Positions 18,701 through 27,551 of a stretch of 64,000 nucleotides of DNA are shown in pieces. Source of the DNA: Lachnospiraceae bacterium KH1T2 (GTDB lineage: Bacteria > Bacillota > Clostridia > Lachnospirales > Lachnospiraceae). The DNA is taken from assembly GCA_900114405.1 (NCBI GenBank), contig FOSY01000013.1, forward strand, positions 32,422 through 96,421, in the 5' to 3' direction. A program made the position numbers and the translations under genes. How positions within the stretch are numbered: the stretch's first letter is position 1; every line of letters starts with the position of its first letter. The notes under the pieces are model-generated. The model was given only the letters and a program-made list of their open reading frames with translations, ran no database searches and was not told the origin of the DNA.

Positions 18701-20835
18701 TTTGACGCAGAATCTACCTCAGCTTCAATCTCTTCACCTGACTCTTCGTCAGTAAGAACTATCCTGTAGTCACTTGGAACTTTATTATTTCCAAAGTCAA
18801 CATTTCCCTGAACTACGCTGTCTGTACGTCTGACAACTCTGAATATATCAATTTTTCCGTTATTTTCAGTCTCTGTATAGATCTTGTAAGTTCCGTCATT
18901 CTCAGCGATAAATTCATACTTAGAAGGTGTTGTACTTACAGTGAACTCTTCATCCTGATCACCTGATTCACTTACGAAGTGCGCAGTTTCTTCAGCATTC
19001 TTAGAATCCATGTAAACATCAATGATATTTCCTGCTTCCACGTTGCTGATCTCTACATAACGTCTTCCGGAACCACCATTACCGTTTGCATAGTAATATC
19101 CGTTAGAAATATAGCCATCAGCAAATTCATACTGGCCCTTCTTCTTTGTCGCCTTCTGAGTATTTCCCTCACCGTCTTCTGTGTAGATTCTGTCACCTAC
19201 AGCATATGAAAGTGTAAGGTCATCCATAACAAGTTTACCATTGCTTGCGAAAGCTTCACTTACTGTCTTTACGACATATGTCTCGCCAGTCTCTTTATCA
19301 GTCTTTACCTTGTTATATGATGCTACAAGGTCAGAAGCATTCTCGTACTCATCTGAGTCGATGTGATCTACTGCACCTGCGATATTTGATGAAACACCAC
19401 CAAAATCCCATGAATCTACTTCACCTGAGTCCTGTGTGTCAAAGACAGACTTCGGATATGAAGCATTTATTGAGTAGATATAAGTATTTGCCGTACACTC
19501 GATAACCGCATAGCTGTAGCCTGAATATTCATATGTAAACTTGCTTCCTGAGCTATACTCTTCACCATTTATAGTTATAGCACCCTGAGTATATGACACG
19601 CTAAGAACTGCCTTGCCGCTTGTGGACTTATTAAGCGGAACAATTATCTTTGTGCCTGCATTTACCTGAACATCATTATACTCACGAGGATTGAATTTTC
19701 CCTTTGCCGCATCTATATAAAGCTCATGGAAATATCCATCCTTGCCCTCAATTCTCTCTGCCTCATCTTTGATAGCATTATAATCTGTAAAATCCCACTC
19801 GCTGTACTCTACAGGATATTCGAACTTCTCTGAATAATCTACTTCTTCTGGAGTTGTTACTTCTTCAGCCTTATTGAAAGGATTTTCATTTACATATATC
19901 TGATGGAGATAATCAATTGCAGTGAATTCAATCTCAACATATGCATCCTTATCACCATTCTTAACGCTGTAAAGATCCTCATTATCTACTCTGTCAGCTT
20001 TAACTTCAGAACCATTGATCTTTACGCTTGCTCCACCGTGTGTAGTGAAGTAAAGTGTCTCATTAGCCTTTACCGGAACATAAAGCTTTGTTCCAGCATT
20101 TATCTGTGTATCACGTCCGCTAGTGCTTCTTGTATAGAATTTGCCGTTAGTAGCGTCTACATAAATGTTCTTAACGTAGTCAGCCTTCTTCTGGATATTC
20201 ACCTCTCCATCAGCATAAGATGTGAAGTCCCATGCAGTCACAGAAGTATCTACATCTTTAAGTGTATTCTCTTCTTTTTCTTCCTTTGCGTTTCCTGACT
20301 GCGTATTTCCTGTATGCTCAACAGAAAGTGACTCAAAATATGAACCATTCTTTACTACATCAAGCTCAATTATCTTTGCATCACCCTTATACTTATATAC
20401 ATATGTGTAAGGGTTGTAATCTCCTGAGACCTCGAATTTCTCCCCGTTGATCTCAAACTGATCTATATCTTTATTGTATGCTTTCAATGTGATAGTAGCA
20501 TCACCCTTAACCGGGAAATAAAACTTTGTTCCCGCATTAACCTGCGTCCACTGATCGTCTTTTATGCCCGCTTTAGCACCATTTGCCATAGCATCGATAA
20601 ACATGTTGTCATAAACATAAGTGCTATTCTCAATATTTTTAGTAAGACTGTCGCTGCCAAAATCCCATGTATGATCTTTTGCCTCTGAAAGCTTTACATT
20701 CTTTTCTGCCTCAGATGATGCAGATGCCTCTGCCGCATATACCTGTGCAACGAGCGCAGATTCTTCTATACTGCATGAAAGAATCGCTGCTGCACTCAAT
20801 GCTGCGATACATCTTGCAAATCTATAATTCTTCAT
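15730..20835 (-). CDS. Large multidomain secreted pectin methylesterase (CE8)
   Basis: A 1701-residue exported enzyme. A signal peptide covers residues 1-35. Three related modules of about 115 residues follow, each with a WDF start and a 'VNAGTK.Y.PV' core, then a fourth 'WDFGG' module. Next come an unassigned sugar-binding-like region ('GGSGRRYVEISNVEAG') and several beta-sandwich repeats. The carbohydrate esterase family 8 domain spans about 945-1310 with the catalytic motifs GSQDTL, GNTDFIFG and LGRPW. Two MucBP-like repeats, a Ser/Thr/Asn/Glu-rich linker (about 1470-1540, 'TENNSTTEN') and a basic C-terminal domain follow. No LPXTG anchor is seen. It removes methyl groups from homogalacturonan outside the cell. 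It is monocistronic. Confidence 0.95.
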   Translation of the reverse strand: MKNYRFARCIAALSAAAILSCSIEESALVAQVYAAEASASSEAEKNVKLSEAKDHTWDFGSDSLTKNIENSTYVYDNMFIDAMANGAKAGIKDDQWTQVNAGTKFYFPVKGDATITLKAYNKDIDQFEINGEKFEVSGDYNPYTYVYKYKGDAKIIELDVVKNGSYFESLSVEHTGNTQSGNAKEEKEENTLKDVDTSVTAWDFTSYADGEVNIQKKADYVKNIYVDATNGKFYTRSTSGRDTQINAGTKLYVPVKANETLYFTTHGGASVKINGSEVKADRVDNEDLYSVKNGDKDAYVEIEFTAIDYLHQIYVNENPFNKAEEVTTPEEVDYSEKFEYPVEYSEWDFTDYNAIKDEAERIEGKDGYFHELYIDAAKGKFNPREYNDVQVNAGTKIIVPLNKSTSGKAVLSVSYTQGAITINGEEYSSGSKFTYEYSGYSYAVIECTANTYIYSINASYPKSVFDTQDSGEVDSWDFGGVSSNIAGAVDHIDSDEYENASDLVASYNKVKTDKETGETYVVKTVSEAFASNGKLVMDDLTLSYAVGDRIYTEDGEGNTQKATKKKGQYEFADGYISNGYYYANGNGGSGRRYVEISNVEAGNIIDVYMDSKNAEETAHFVSESGDQDEEFTVSTTPSKYEFIAENDGTYKIYTETENNGKIDIFRVVRRTDSVVQGNVDFGNNKVPSDYRIVLTDEESGEEIEAEVDSASNRYAAYIKSGRAYKASIKNAAGYVVTGATAEVKADSKDVTVRTNHDIKVEAVDTITVSGKVTGFAAGFDTSDVNIVFTSEEGGAISAPLDEQGSYSAELTAGTRNIASLSNCYDYALKDAEEFTASSDITITKDYEVVKASTYKVFGKLLNIPEGTAVSKITFTNIADKQSYVGSVNGLEYSAELRNGTYTAVLDNGAYTTKTTVTVEDSFVEKDLFFTADKEYKNVGSAKDVYVGYADKELNFDTVQEAVNTIKTTRKGSERITLHIAPGTYREQIIIDTPNLTLKADKGAVKLTWYYGIGYVYYSAKEGFYNAEAAYNRHGKGSVSKWGASVYVKDTAKGFKADGITFENSFNRYVTAEEIADGVEASTEAYPDTKITFKRTEGADVRTTTATERATALAVDATDVEFTNCAFYGSQDTLYTHKGTLGYFNNCTITGNTDFIFGYGDYVFEGCVLKFEGYSDANKKHSYVTANRGEDAKYGYLFNNCIIEGPSAGLSLSGNYLGRPWDAEAKVTFKNTRIAYDGLVKDEGWASMSGRLPQDVSYSEYDTEEAGKVVTQNKRVFKVKDKATKAVTASGNSSKVYASEAELGLRAEDYYTEWKPESFVADEIEPAIVKGAKKGCQSYTVYFKDENGNEIMMPETRMGKVDSSVAAADVAERIAGYVFSSGSTIKLTAANAGEIVCTYKKADTSYTVRQVVRRTGEVLGETVCDGIYGTTVSVDPAELSPIDGYKIYNKGVKTITLKGEKSNVIYVYYDEGTEETSDVPESENGGTTETPATENNSTTENNSTTENPSSGNNEAVEAPISDDKRENSDSPAKTENPSENEVPETDKGTEETKKALTVSMNVGNGITVTAPVSLTYNGKKYKKNSDIGIVVAYNGQTYTGDDIKLKVNGSKNVGTLTVQLKSIKGVKTSKKDFKGTNTFNIEVTPFAVTSSSVAQVKVKKDIVKSVKVTIDGKAKKVPKKMFTQSGSTVKFSGNFEGEITIK

Positions 20836-21059
20836 AACTCCGTTCCCTTCTATCCACTAAACCGGAATACAATGTACACATTTTCGTACAAACATTGTAC
20901 ATGATATCATACATTTCATAAATTGTACACACTTTTAAACAATTTTGTATATTGTATTCTTTTTTATTTTTAGGCTAATCGGAATACATTCTGAAGAAAG
21001 CCTTTTCTTGTGGTATAATCGGGCTATCAGAACTTAAAAAACTATGGAGGTTTAATTTA
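20836..21059. promoter_or_regulatory. Divergent promoter region of the pectinesterase and HIT-murG genes
   Basis: The pectinesterase side holds at least four GTAC-centred boxes (TGTACA, CGTACA, TGTACA and TGTACA again) within about 70 bases, possible regulator sites. On the plus strand TGGTATAAT (20-21 kb end, -10 at 21014-21019) is an extended -10 for the HIT-murG operon. Confidence 0.45.
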
Positions 21060-21464
21060 ATGAAAGACGATTGCATTTTCTGTAAACTTGCCAATGGTAT
21101 TTTTTCTACTAATACAGTTTATGAAGACGACGATTTTCGTGTTATCTTAGATGCCGGCCCGGCCACAAGAGGTCACGCCCTCATCATACCTAAAGAGCAC
21201 TATGCCAACCTTTACGAGATTCCTGAAGAGCTCGCCGGAAAGGCTATGATCCTTGCTAAAAAGCTTGCCGGTGAAATGACAGAGAAGCTTCACGCAGACG
21301 GCTTCAACCTCGTACAGAACAATGGCGAATGTGCCGGTCAGAGCGTATTTCACTTCCATCTGCATCTTATCCCAAGATATAAGAACGACGGACAGCATAT
21401 CCTCTGGAAACCAACCGAGCCTACAGATGAAGAATTAAAGAAAGTGCTTGAAGATCTGAAATGA
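21060..21464 (+). CDS. HIT-family nucleotide hydrolase
   Basis: A 134-residue histidine-triad protein. 'CIFCKLANG' near the N-terminus supplies the zinc-type Cys pair of the Hint branch, 'RGHALIIPKEHY' is the central strand, and 'VFHFHLHLIPRY' is the HxHxH catalytic triad. Hint-type HIT proteins hydrolyse purine nucleoside phosphoramidates and similar adducts. The ATG at 21060 follows GGAGG by nine bases. Its last four bases overlap the ATG of murG, so the two are translationally coupled, perhaps only for housekeeping expression. Confidence 0.95.
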   Translation: MKDDCIFCKLANGIFSTNTVYEDDDFRVILDAGPATRGHALIIPKEHYANLYEIPEELAGKAMILAKKLAGEMTEKLHADGFNLVQNNGECAGQSVFHFHLHLIPRYKNDGQHILWKPTEPTDEELKKVLEDLK

Positions 21465-22534
21465 GTAAAAAAATTCTTTTAACCGGCGGCGGGACAGCCG
21501 GACACTGCGTGCCTAACCTCGCATTAGTTCCCGCATTAAAAACACATGGATTTAAGCCCATTTATATAGGCTCATATACCGGTATCGAAAGAAAGCTCGT
21601 AACAGCTGAAAAAATCCCTTACTATGCGATATCTACAGGAAAGCTCCGCAGATATTTTGACTGGAAGAATTTCACCGATCCTTTCCGTGTCATCAATGGA
21701 TTTTTTCAGGCTTACGGAATCCTTAGGCGTGAACGCCCTGATATCGTTTTCTCAAAGGGTGGTTTTGTCTCTGTTCCGGTAGTCAAGGCAGCAAAACTTC
21801 TTAAGATACCTGTTATCATTCATGAATCAGACATGACACCAGGGCTTGCGAATAAGCTCTCATACAGCTCTGCATCAAAGATCTGCTGCTCCTTCAGGGA
21901 AACTCTGCAGTACCTTCCTAAAAATAAGGCTGTATTCACAGGCTCACCTATCCGTGATTCACTCCTCAGCGGTGACCGCGGTCAGGGCTTTGCCTTCACA
22001 GGTCTTACACGCGGCGAAAAGCCGACTATCCTTGTTGTCGGCGGAAGTCTCGGAGCGCAGCATGTTAACGAAGCTGTCAGACATTTACTTCCGACACTTC
22101 TTAAGAGCTATAATGTTGTGCATCTTTGCGGTAAGGGTAAGCTTGACGAGTCCTTAAAAAACACACCGGGATATGTTCAATATGAATATATTTCAAGCGA
22201 AATGGCTGATCTTTTTGCAATGGCAGATATCGTTATCTCCAGAGCCGGTGCAAATGCCATATTTGAGCTTCTTGCACTCAAAAAGCCTAATATCCTTATT
22301 CCTCTTCCTGTCGGAAGTTCAAGAGGAGACCAGCTGCTCAATGCAAGATCTTTCGAAAAGGCAGGATATTCATATCTCCTTAAGGATGAAGACCTTTCTG
22401 ACGACACACTTACAAAAGCGATAAAAACTGTCAGAGAGAATAGCATTGACTATATTCAGGCAATGGAAAACGCAGAAGAATCAGGTGCAGTAGAAAAAAT
22501 TGCTGACCTTATTGCTGAGATTGCCAATAAGTAA
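21461..22534 (+). CDS. murG: MurG, lipid II-forming N-acetylglucosaminyltransferase
   Basis: A 357-residue GT-B glycosyltransferase that transfers GlcNAc from UDP-GlcNAc to lipid I on the inner membrane face. The N-terminal glycine loop 'TGGGTAGHCVPNLAL', the 'FSKGGFVSVPVV' segment, 'IIHESDMTPGLANK', the second-domain loop 'VVGGSLGAQHVN' and the UDP-binding 'SRAGANAIFELLALKKP' are all in place. Length is normal. It overlaps the HIT gene by ATGA. The usual murG neighbours of a division cluster are absent here, common in this family of organisms. Confidence 0.95.
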   Translation: MSKKILLTGGGTAGHCVPNLALVPALKTHGFKPIYIGSYTGIERKLVTAEKIPYYAISTGKLRRYFDWKNFTDPFRVINGFFQAYGILRRERPDIVFSKGGFVSVPVVKAAKLLKIPVIIHESDMTPGLANKLSYSSASKICCSFRETLQYLPKNKAVFTGSPIRDSLLSGDRGQGFAFTGLTRGEKPTILVVGGSLGAQHVNEAVRHLLPTLLKSYNVVHLCGKGKLDESLKNTPGYVQYEYISSEMADLFAMADIVISRAGANAIFELLALKKPNILIPLPVGSSRGDQLLNARSFEKAGYSYLLKDEDLSDDTLTKAIKTVRENSIDYIQAMENAEESGAVEKIADLIAEIANK

Positions 22535-22724
22535 CTTTAATGATGTCAGGGTCAAAAGGTCAAAATCCGATTGTGCTTGCACAAAGAGGATTGAGACCTT
22601 GGGACCCGCAAAACACGAGCAAGTAGCGTTATTACGCGGAATGCGAGTGTTTTAGGATTGCGGGAATTGCGCAGCAATGAAGCAATCCGTGACATCAGTA
22701 AGGGGCAAAAATGTATTTACCCCA
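22535..22724. repeat. Structured intergenic repeat element
   Basis: About 160 bases bounded by TGATGTCA (22541) and TGACATCA (about 22690). Inside are a long stem from GGGTCAAAAGGTC to GACCTTGGGACCC with inner AATCC/GGATT and GTGC/GCAC pairs, a GCGT/ACGC stem, and a GATTGC/GCAATC stem. A small GGGG/CCCC hairpin follows. No reading frame is preserved, consistent with a dispersed palindromic or MITE-like element or a structured RNA. Confidence 0.6.
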
Positions 22725-22731
22725 ATCGATG

Positions 22732-22761
22732 CCTCCATATAAAAATATGGAGGTATTTTTT
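22732..22761 (+). terminator. murG terminator
   Basis: CCTCCATAT/ATATGGAGG stem with a four-base loop, followed by a T-rich run. Confidence 0.85.
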
Positions 22762-22889
22762 ATAAAAATTTTCTTTTTATGCACTTCATAAAATGCAGTA
22801 AACACGGTGTTTGCGGCATACTTTTCCCTTTTTTTGAGATATAATAATTTTGTATTTTTCAACAACACTTATGGGAAGGGAGAACTAAT

Positions 22890-24926
22890 ATGGCAATACC
22901 CACAGTCAAGAGCAAAAATGCGCCAAAAAACGATGATTTCAAGATTAAGAGAAGCGTCAGTACCACACTTCTGACTATACTTCTCCCTGTAACTATCGTT
23001 GGTATCATCTTTATCATTGTAGTACTCACAACACAAGCCAAATCGTCTATTTTAGATTTAGCTGAGCAGGATCTTCAGGCTGAAACAAATGCCAATGCTC
23101 GTGATATTGGATCGCAGCTTGAAATGCTCACTTCGCATTATGATTCTTATGCAAATACTCTCGAAACAGTTAAATTTAAAGATCATGATGCAATGCTTGA
23201 ATATCTTCTTCCGACAACCAAATATGATGTTATCAAAAACATTGGATTATTCATTGGTTTTTCTGATAATTCATATTTCTTTGCGAATGGTACAACACAC
23301 AGCAACGACGGTTGGGTAGCCACCGAACGTGAATGGTACACACGTGGTATCGAGTCTAAAGAATGGGTAAGTACAGATCCATACATTGACTCAACTACAG
23401 GCGATATGTGTATCACTCTTTCACGAAGAGTTGACTTTGCAAACGGTGAAGTCGGCGTTATCGCAACTGACATTTTCCTTGCTGATATACAGGAAAAAGC
23501 CCGTTCTCTTGTTCCATTAAAAACAGGTAACTCTTTTATCGTAGATCAGTCAGGTTACATGATCTCTTACTATAAAGATGAACAAGTAGGAACTTTCCTT
23601 GCTGATACAGATCCACTACTCAACGATGCATGGCAGTCTGATCCAAGCGTGATACATCGCGTTCCGGGACCTTCAAATAAAAAATATTATGTTGCATTTT
23701 CTGCTGTTCCCGGAACAAGCTGGACACTTATCTCTACTGTAAAAGAAGACAGTCTGCTTGAAGAATTAACACACTTTAAGCTTATTGCATACTCAATCAT
23801 GGCTATAATAATCATTATTTTAGCGATCATCATACTTGTTTCTATAAAGAAGATTATCTCCATCCCGATCCAGGCACTTGCAAAGAAGATAAGTCGTGTT
23901 GCTGGCGGAGATTTTACTGTAGAATTCAAGAGTTCAAAAAGCGACGAGATCGGACTCATACAAAACGAGCTTGGAAATTATGTCACTAAAATGCGCGATA
24001 TTATCTCTAGTATCCAGACCACAGCCGAGCAGTTGGGCGAGCAGTCTGAATCAAGTAAGGCTGCTGCAAGCGAAATGACTTTGCAGACCAAAGAACAGTC
24101 TGAGTCAATGGGTCAGATTCACGAAGTCATGGAAGGTATGACAAATGCTGTAAGCGAACTTGCCAACAATGCTACAGAACTTGCCGGCGCAGTAAGCGAC
24201 CTTACTCAGAAGGGCAATACAGCCAATGACATAATGCTCCAGCTTGTAGATCAGGCAGATGCCGGTCAGAAAGACATGGGCGATGTTCAGTCAAATATGG
24301 CTAATATCAGCGACTCCATGACCGAAATGAACAACGTTGTTGTAACTGTCGGTGAATCTGCTGAAAAGATCAATGGTATCGTTGAGATGATCGATTCGAT
24401 CGCAATGCAGACAAACCTGCTTTCCCTTAACGCTTCCATAGAAGCTGCAAGAGCAGGCGAAGCCGGTAAGGGATTCGCAGTTGTTGCAGGCGAGATTGCC
24501 AAACTTGCCACAGACAGCTCAGAGTCTGCCGGAAAGATCGCTGAGATCATTGCAGACATCACCGGTCAGATAAATACTCTTTCAGAGAAGTCACAGTCAA
24601 ACGTTAATGCCATCACTTCAAGTACTGATGCTGTTACAACTGCCGGCACGACTTTCGAAAAGATATTTAATGACCTCAGCACAACAAGCTCAACTATCAA
24701 AGATATGATAAGCATGATGAGCAATGTAGACGGAATCGCTTCTTCTGTTGCAGCTATTTCCGAGGAGCAGTCAGCAAGCTCAGAAGAGATCTCTGCTACA
24801 GTCGAAAACCTTGCTGAAAGCGCAAAGCGTGTAGCTGAAGAAAGTCAGGGTGTAAACAATGATGCCGATGTCGTTTCTAACTCTGCTATAGAGATCAAGG
24901 ACGAGCTCAGCGTATTCAAAATTTAA
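22890..24926 (+). CDS. Methyl-accepting chemotaxis protein with extracellular Cache domain
   Basis: A 678-residue chemoreceptor. Membrane helices lie near residues 26-48 and 292-318. The extracellular part between them has dCache features ('[40 protein letters not shown]'-type segment, given here only by its core 'REWYTRGIE' and 'DPYIDSTTG'), a sensor of small ligands. A HAMP segment (about 318-372) leads to the signalling domain, whose hairpin tip is near 505-545 ('[20 protein letters not shown]'). A GGGAAGGGAG ribosome binding site precedes the ATG. The ligand is unknown. It is a single gene with its own terminator; no che or flagellar genes are in the window. Confidence 0.95.
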   Translation: MAIPTVKSKNAPKNDDFKIKRSVSTTLLTILLPVTIVGIIFIIVVLTTQAKSSILDLAEQDLQAETNANARDIGSQLEMLTSHYDSYANTLETVKFKDHDAMLEYLLPTTKYDVIKNIGLFIGFSDNSYFFANGTTHSNDGWVATEREWYTRGIESKEWVSTDPYIDSTTGDMCITLSRRVDFANGEVGVIATDIFLADIQEKARSLVPLKTGNSFIVDQSGYMISYYKDEQVGTFLADTDPLLNDAWQSDPSVIHRVPGPSNKKYYVAFSAVPGTSWTLISTVKEDSLLEELTHFKLIAYSIMAIIIIILAIIILVSIKKIISIPIQALAKKISRVAGGDFTVEFKSSKSDEIGLIQNELGNYVTKMRDIISSIQTTAEQLGEQSESSKAAASEMTLQTKEQSESMGQIHEVMEGMTNAVSELANNATELAGAVSDLTQKGNTANDIMLQLVDQADAGQKDMGDVQSNMANISDSMTEMNNVVVTVGESAEKINGIVEMIDSIAMQTNLLSLNASIEAARAGEAGKGFAVVAGEIAKLATDSSESAGKIAEIIADITGQINTLSEKSQSNVNAITSSTDAVTTAGTTFEKIFNDLSTTSSTIKDMISMMSNVDGIASSVAAISEEQSASSEEISATVENLAESAKRVAEESQGVNNDADVVSNSAIEIKDELSVFKI

Positions 24927-24947
24927 GGTATAAAATATAATACACAT

Positions 24948-24988
24948 AAGGCATTGAGTGGCTAACTCCCTCAATGCCTTATTTTTTT
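24948..24988 (+). terminator. Chemoreceptor gene terminator
   Basis: AAGGCATTGAG/CTCAATGCCTT, an 11-bp perfect stem followed by a T run. Confidence 0.92.
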
Positions 24989-25074
24989 CGGCTGCACTTC
25001 ATCGAAATGAAGCATTAACACAGCATTTCAAGTGTTTGCTTGCCAAAAACATTCGTGCTACTCTTAGATACATT

Positions 25075-26433
25075 ATGAAAAAATTGTCTATCTTAAACAA
25101 TAACATGGACATGGTCCATGGCCCTTTATTAAAAAACATATTTATATTTGCTCTGCCGCTGCTTTTTTCTAATCTGCTGCAGATCGCATTCAACGCCGCG
25201 GACACTATCGTTGTCGGTAAGTTTTCCGGGCAGGAAGCCCTCGCCGCAGTCGGTGCGACAGGTCCTATAGTAAACCTGCTGATAGCCATGTTTAATGGTC
25301 TAGCGACAGGCGCTAACATCATAATCGCCATGCAGATAGGCCGAAAAGAGAAAGAAAGAGTCTCTACCTCAGTTCACACCTCATATTTTCTTGCATTAGC
25401 AGGAGGTGTGATCTTAACCTTCATCGGAGTTTTTCTTTCAAAAACCTTCCTGACATGGATGGGCACACCGGAAAATATCCTCAGCCAGAGCACACTTTAC
25501 ATGCAGATCTACTTTGCAGGAAGTATCCCGCTTCTGGTATATAATTTTGGCTCAGCTATACTTCGTTCAAAAGGTGACACTGTCGGCCCTACTGTTTACA
25601 TGACAATCTCCGGTGTGATCAATATCATACTTAATCTTGTTTTCGTCATAGGACTTAAGATGGGCGTTTCAGGCGTAGCCATTGCTACTGTGATCTCAGA
25701 AACCGTATCAGCTATACTAATAACCCTCTCGCTGATGCGACAGAACGACAGCACGAAGCTTTACCTGAATCGCTTAAAACCCGACGATCACCTGCTTATG
25801 AAGATCATGCAGATCGGTGTTCCTGCCGGTTTCCAGACTATGATGTGGTCAATCTCAAACATCGCAGTCCAGTCTTCCATAAACAGCTTTGGTTCCGTTG
25901 CAGTCGCCGGAAACAGCGCAGCTGCCAATATCGAAAGCTTCGTTTACATCGGTATGATGTCCTTTTCAGAATGCTGTATCACCTTCACATCCCAATGTGC
26001 CGGTGCCGGCAAAAAGCAGCGTATCCGCGATGTATTCACGCTGATCGTCGTTTTGGAGTTTATAGTGGCTTTCGGCACAAGCGCAACCTTGTGGAGATTT
26101 GGAGACTTCTTCCTCTCCTTCTACACAAATGATCCGGGAGTTATAAATGTCGGAATGATCCGCATGTGGTACGTAGTATTTTGGCTTTTCATAAACGCAG
26201 TACTCGATGTTCCTGCGGCTTCCATGCGCGGAATGGGCTACAGCACTACACCAACTGTAGTCATGCTGATAGGTGTTGTCGGAGTTCGTTTGCTCTATAT
26301 CTCAACGATATTCCATGCGATACACACTCTCCCAACCCTGTACCTGTGCTTCCCGATATCATGGATAATCACAACTATCCCTCTGATGCTGATATGGCTG
26401 CACTATTACAGAAAATTTAAAGGTATAGATTAA
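25075..26433 (+). CDS. MATE-family multidrug/Na+ antiporter
   Basis: A 452-residue polytopic exporter with the usual 12 hydrophobic helices. 'FALPLLFSNLLQIAFNAAD', 'VVGKFSGQEALAAVGATGP' and 'PAGFQTMMWSISN' are typical of the DinF/NorM-like MATE group. The frame is open upstream to 24958, but that part runs through the previous terminator. The ATG at 25075 gives the normal length even though no strong ribosome binding site is seen. MATE proteins export cationic compounds using Na+ or H+ gradients; the substrate is unknown. Confidence 0.93.
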   Translation: MKKLSILNNNMDMVHGPLLKNIFIFALPLLFSNLLQIAFNAADTIVVGKFSGQEALAAVGATGPIVNLLIAMFNGLATGANIIIAMQIGRKEKERVSTSVHTSYFLALAGGVILTFIGVFLSKTFLTWMGTPENILSQSTLYMQIYFAGSIPLLVYNFGSAILRSKGDTVGPTVYMTISGVINIILNLVFVIGLKMGVSGVAIATVISETVSAILITLSLMRQNDSTKLYLNRLKPDDHLLMKIMQIGVPAGFQTMMWSISNIAVQSSINSFGSVAVAGNSAAANIESFVYIGMMSFSECCITFTSQCAGAGKKQRIRDVFTLIVVLEFIVAFGTSATLWRFGDFFLSFYTNDPGVINVGMIRMWYVVFWLFINAVLDVPAASMRGMGYSTTPTVVMLIGVVGVRLLYISTIFHAIHTLPTLYLCFPISWIITTIPLMLIWLHYYRKFKGID

Positions 26434-26438
26434 AAAAT

Positions 26439-26475
26439 AAGTGCCCCAAAAGCCAAGCTTTTGGAGGCACTTTTC
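26439..26475. terminator. Bidirectional terminator between MATE and flavodoxin genes
   Basis: AAGTGCC/GGCACTT and CAAAAGC/GCTTTTG stems around a three-base loop, flanked by A-rich and T-rich runs. It serves the convergent genes on both sides. Confidence 0.88.
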
Positions 26476-26484
26476 ATTTGATTC

Positions 26485-27498
26485 TCATACCATCTTAAGC
26501 GGTTCTGCCGCTGTCGGGAAGAGCTCATCAAGCTCTTTAAGCATTGCAAAATCACCCTTAACCTGCATATCTCCCGCCATAAATGCTTCTCTGAAAGTTC
26601 CTTCGCCTTCAAGTATCGACATAAGTTTATCCTTGCTTATATGGCATACTACCTGCGGCGATTCCAACGGAAGATTCGTGCAGCTAAGCGTTGTATCCTT
26701 TATCTCAACGCTTATCGGCTTATTAAATTCCTTTACTTCAAACTTATAACTGACATCCGCACCTTTTTTACCTGCGAATCTCTTCTTAAACTTATCAATA
26801 GCAGCATCCTCTTCGCCTAGACCATCGTACTTAAGAAGCGATTTGAAATGGTCTGTAAGATGCTTTATATCCTCTTTCTGCGTCTGAACATAGTTCTCAT
26901 CAGAAGCATATTTTGAAAGCTGCTCTGTCTCCTGCGGTGTGAACTTTATAACCTCTGATGCCGCAACCATAGCTTTGACTTCCTGATTGCTTGCCGGAAG
27001 CACCTGTGCACGTCTTGAAACATTCCGGTAGAAATTTTCTGCAGTTTTCTCGATCGTGCTTATATAGTTCGTATTCATCTCAAAAGAGATAGAGTCCTTA
27101 ACATATCCTGTAAGTCCGCATATAGTCTTTCCTCCAAGCATATCCCACGCAGACTCCAGCGTAAGCTGTCCCTGCCTCTCGCCATAGGTGGTAGACATTA
27201 CTATCGGGCACATGTATATATTCGAAATCTTCTCTTTATTACCATAAAACCAGCATGCATCGAGAAATTCTGCCATATAACCGCCAACTCCGTACCACTC
27301 GACAGTTGTCGCAAGGATAACTCCATCGACATCATTCAATGTACTCGGAAGCGATATTATATTTCTCTTTTCATCATGAAGGTCATATCTCTCTGTCTTA
27401 ACATTCAGCTCATCAAAAACTGACTGCATCTTTGATAGCACAAATAGTGTGGGATCCCCCATGATTCCACGTCCGCCATAATAAATATTTATCCTCAT
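26485..27498 (-). CDS. Flavodoxin-like oxidoreductase fused to an SCP2-like domain
   Basis: A 337-residue cytoplasmic protein. Residues 1-160 look like an NADPH-dependent FMN reductase/flavodoxin fold ('MRINIYYGGRGIMGDPTLFV', 'GVILATTVEWYGVGGYMAEF'). The C-terminal 110 residues have the SCP2 sterol-carrier pattern ('VSYKFEVKEFNKPISVEIKD', 'ILEGEGTFREAFMAGDMQVK'). The reaction is not known; such fusions occur in clostridia. It is downstream of the rhomboid gene on the same strand with a 53-base gap. Confidence 0.75.
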   Translation of the reverse strand: MRINIYYGGRGIMGDPTLFVLSKMQSVFDELNVKTERYDLHDEKRNIISLPSTLNDVDGVILATTVEWYGVGGYMAEFLDACWFYGNKEKISNIYMCPIVMSTTYGERQGQLTLESAWDMLGGKTICGLTGYVKDSISFEMNTNYISTIEKTAENFYRNVSRRAQVLPASNQEVKAMVAASEVIKFTPQETEQLSKYASDENYVQTQKEDIKHLTDHFKSLLKYDGLGEEDAAIDKFKKRFAGKKGADVSYKFEVKEFNKPISVEIKDTTLSCTNLPLESPQVVCHISKDKLMSILEGEGTFREAFMAGDMQVKGDFAMLKELDELFPTAAEPLKMV

Positions 27499-27551
27499 AA
27501 CAGCCCCTCCTTAAGCTCTTTGCTGCCTCATCAGCAAAGCCCCTTCATAGC

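Noticed and set aside
22535..22724. CRISPR array or tRNA-like RNA
   Set aside because: The stems are inverted, not evenly spaced direct repeats, and no cloverleaf can be drawn.
24958..25074. N-terminal extension of the MATE exporter
   Set aside because: The frame is open, but it runs through the chemoreceptor terminator stem and would add about 39 non-homologous residues. The ATG at 25075 gives the normal MATE N-terminus.
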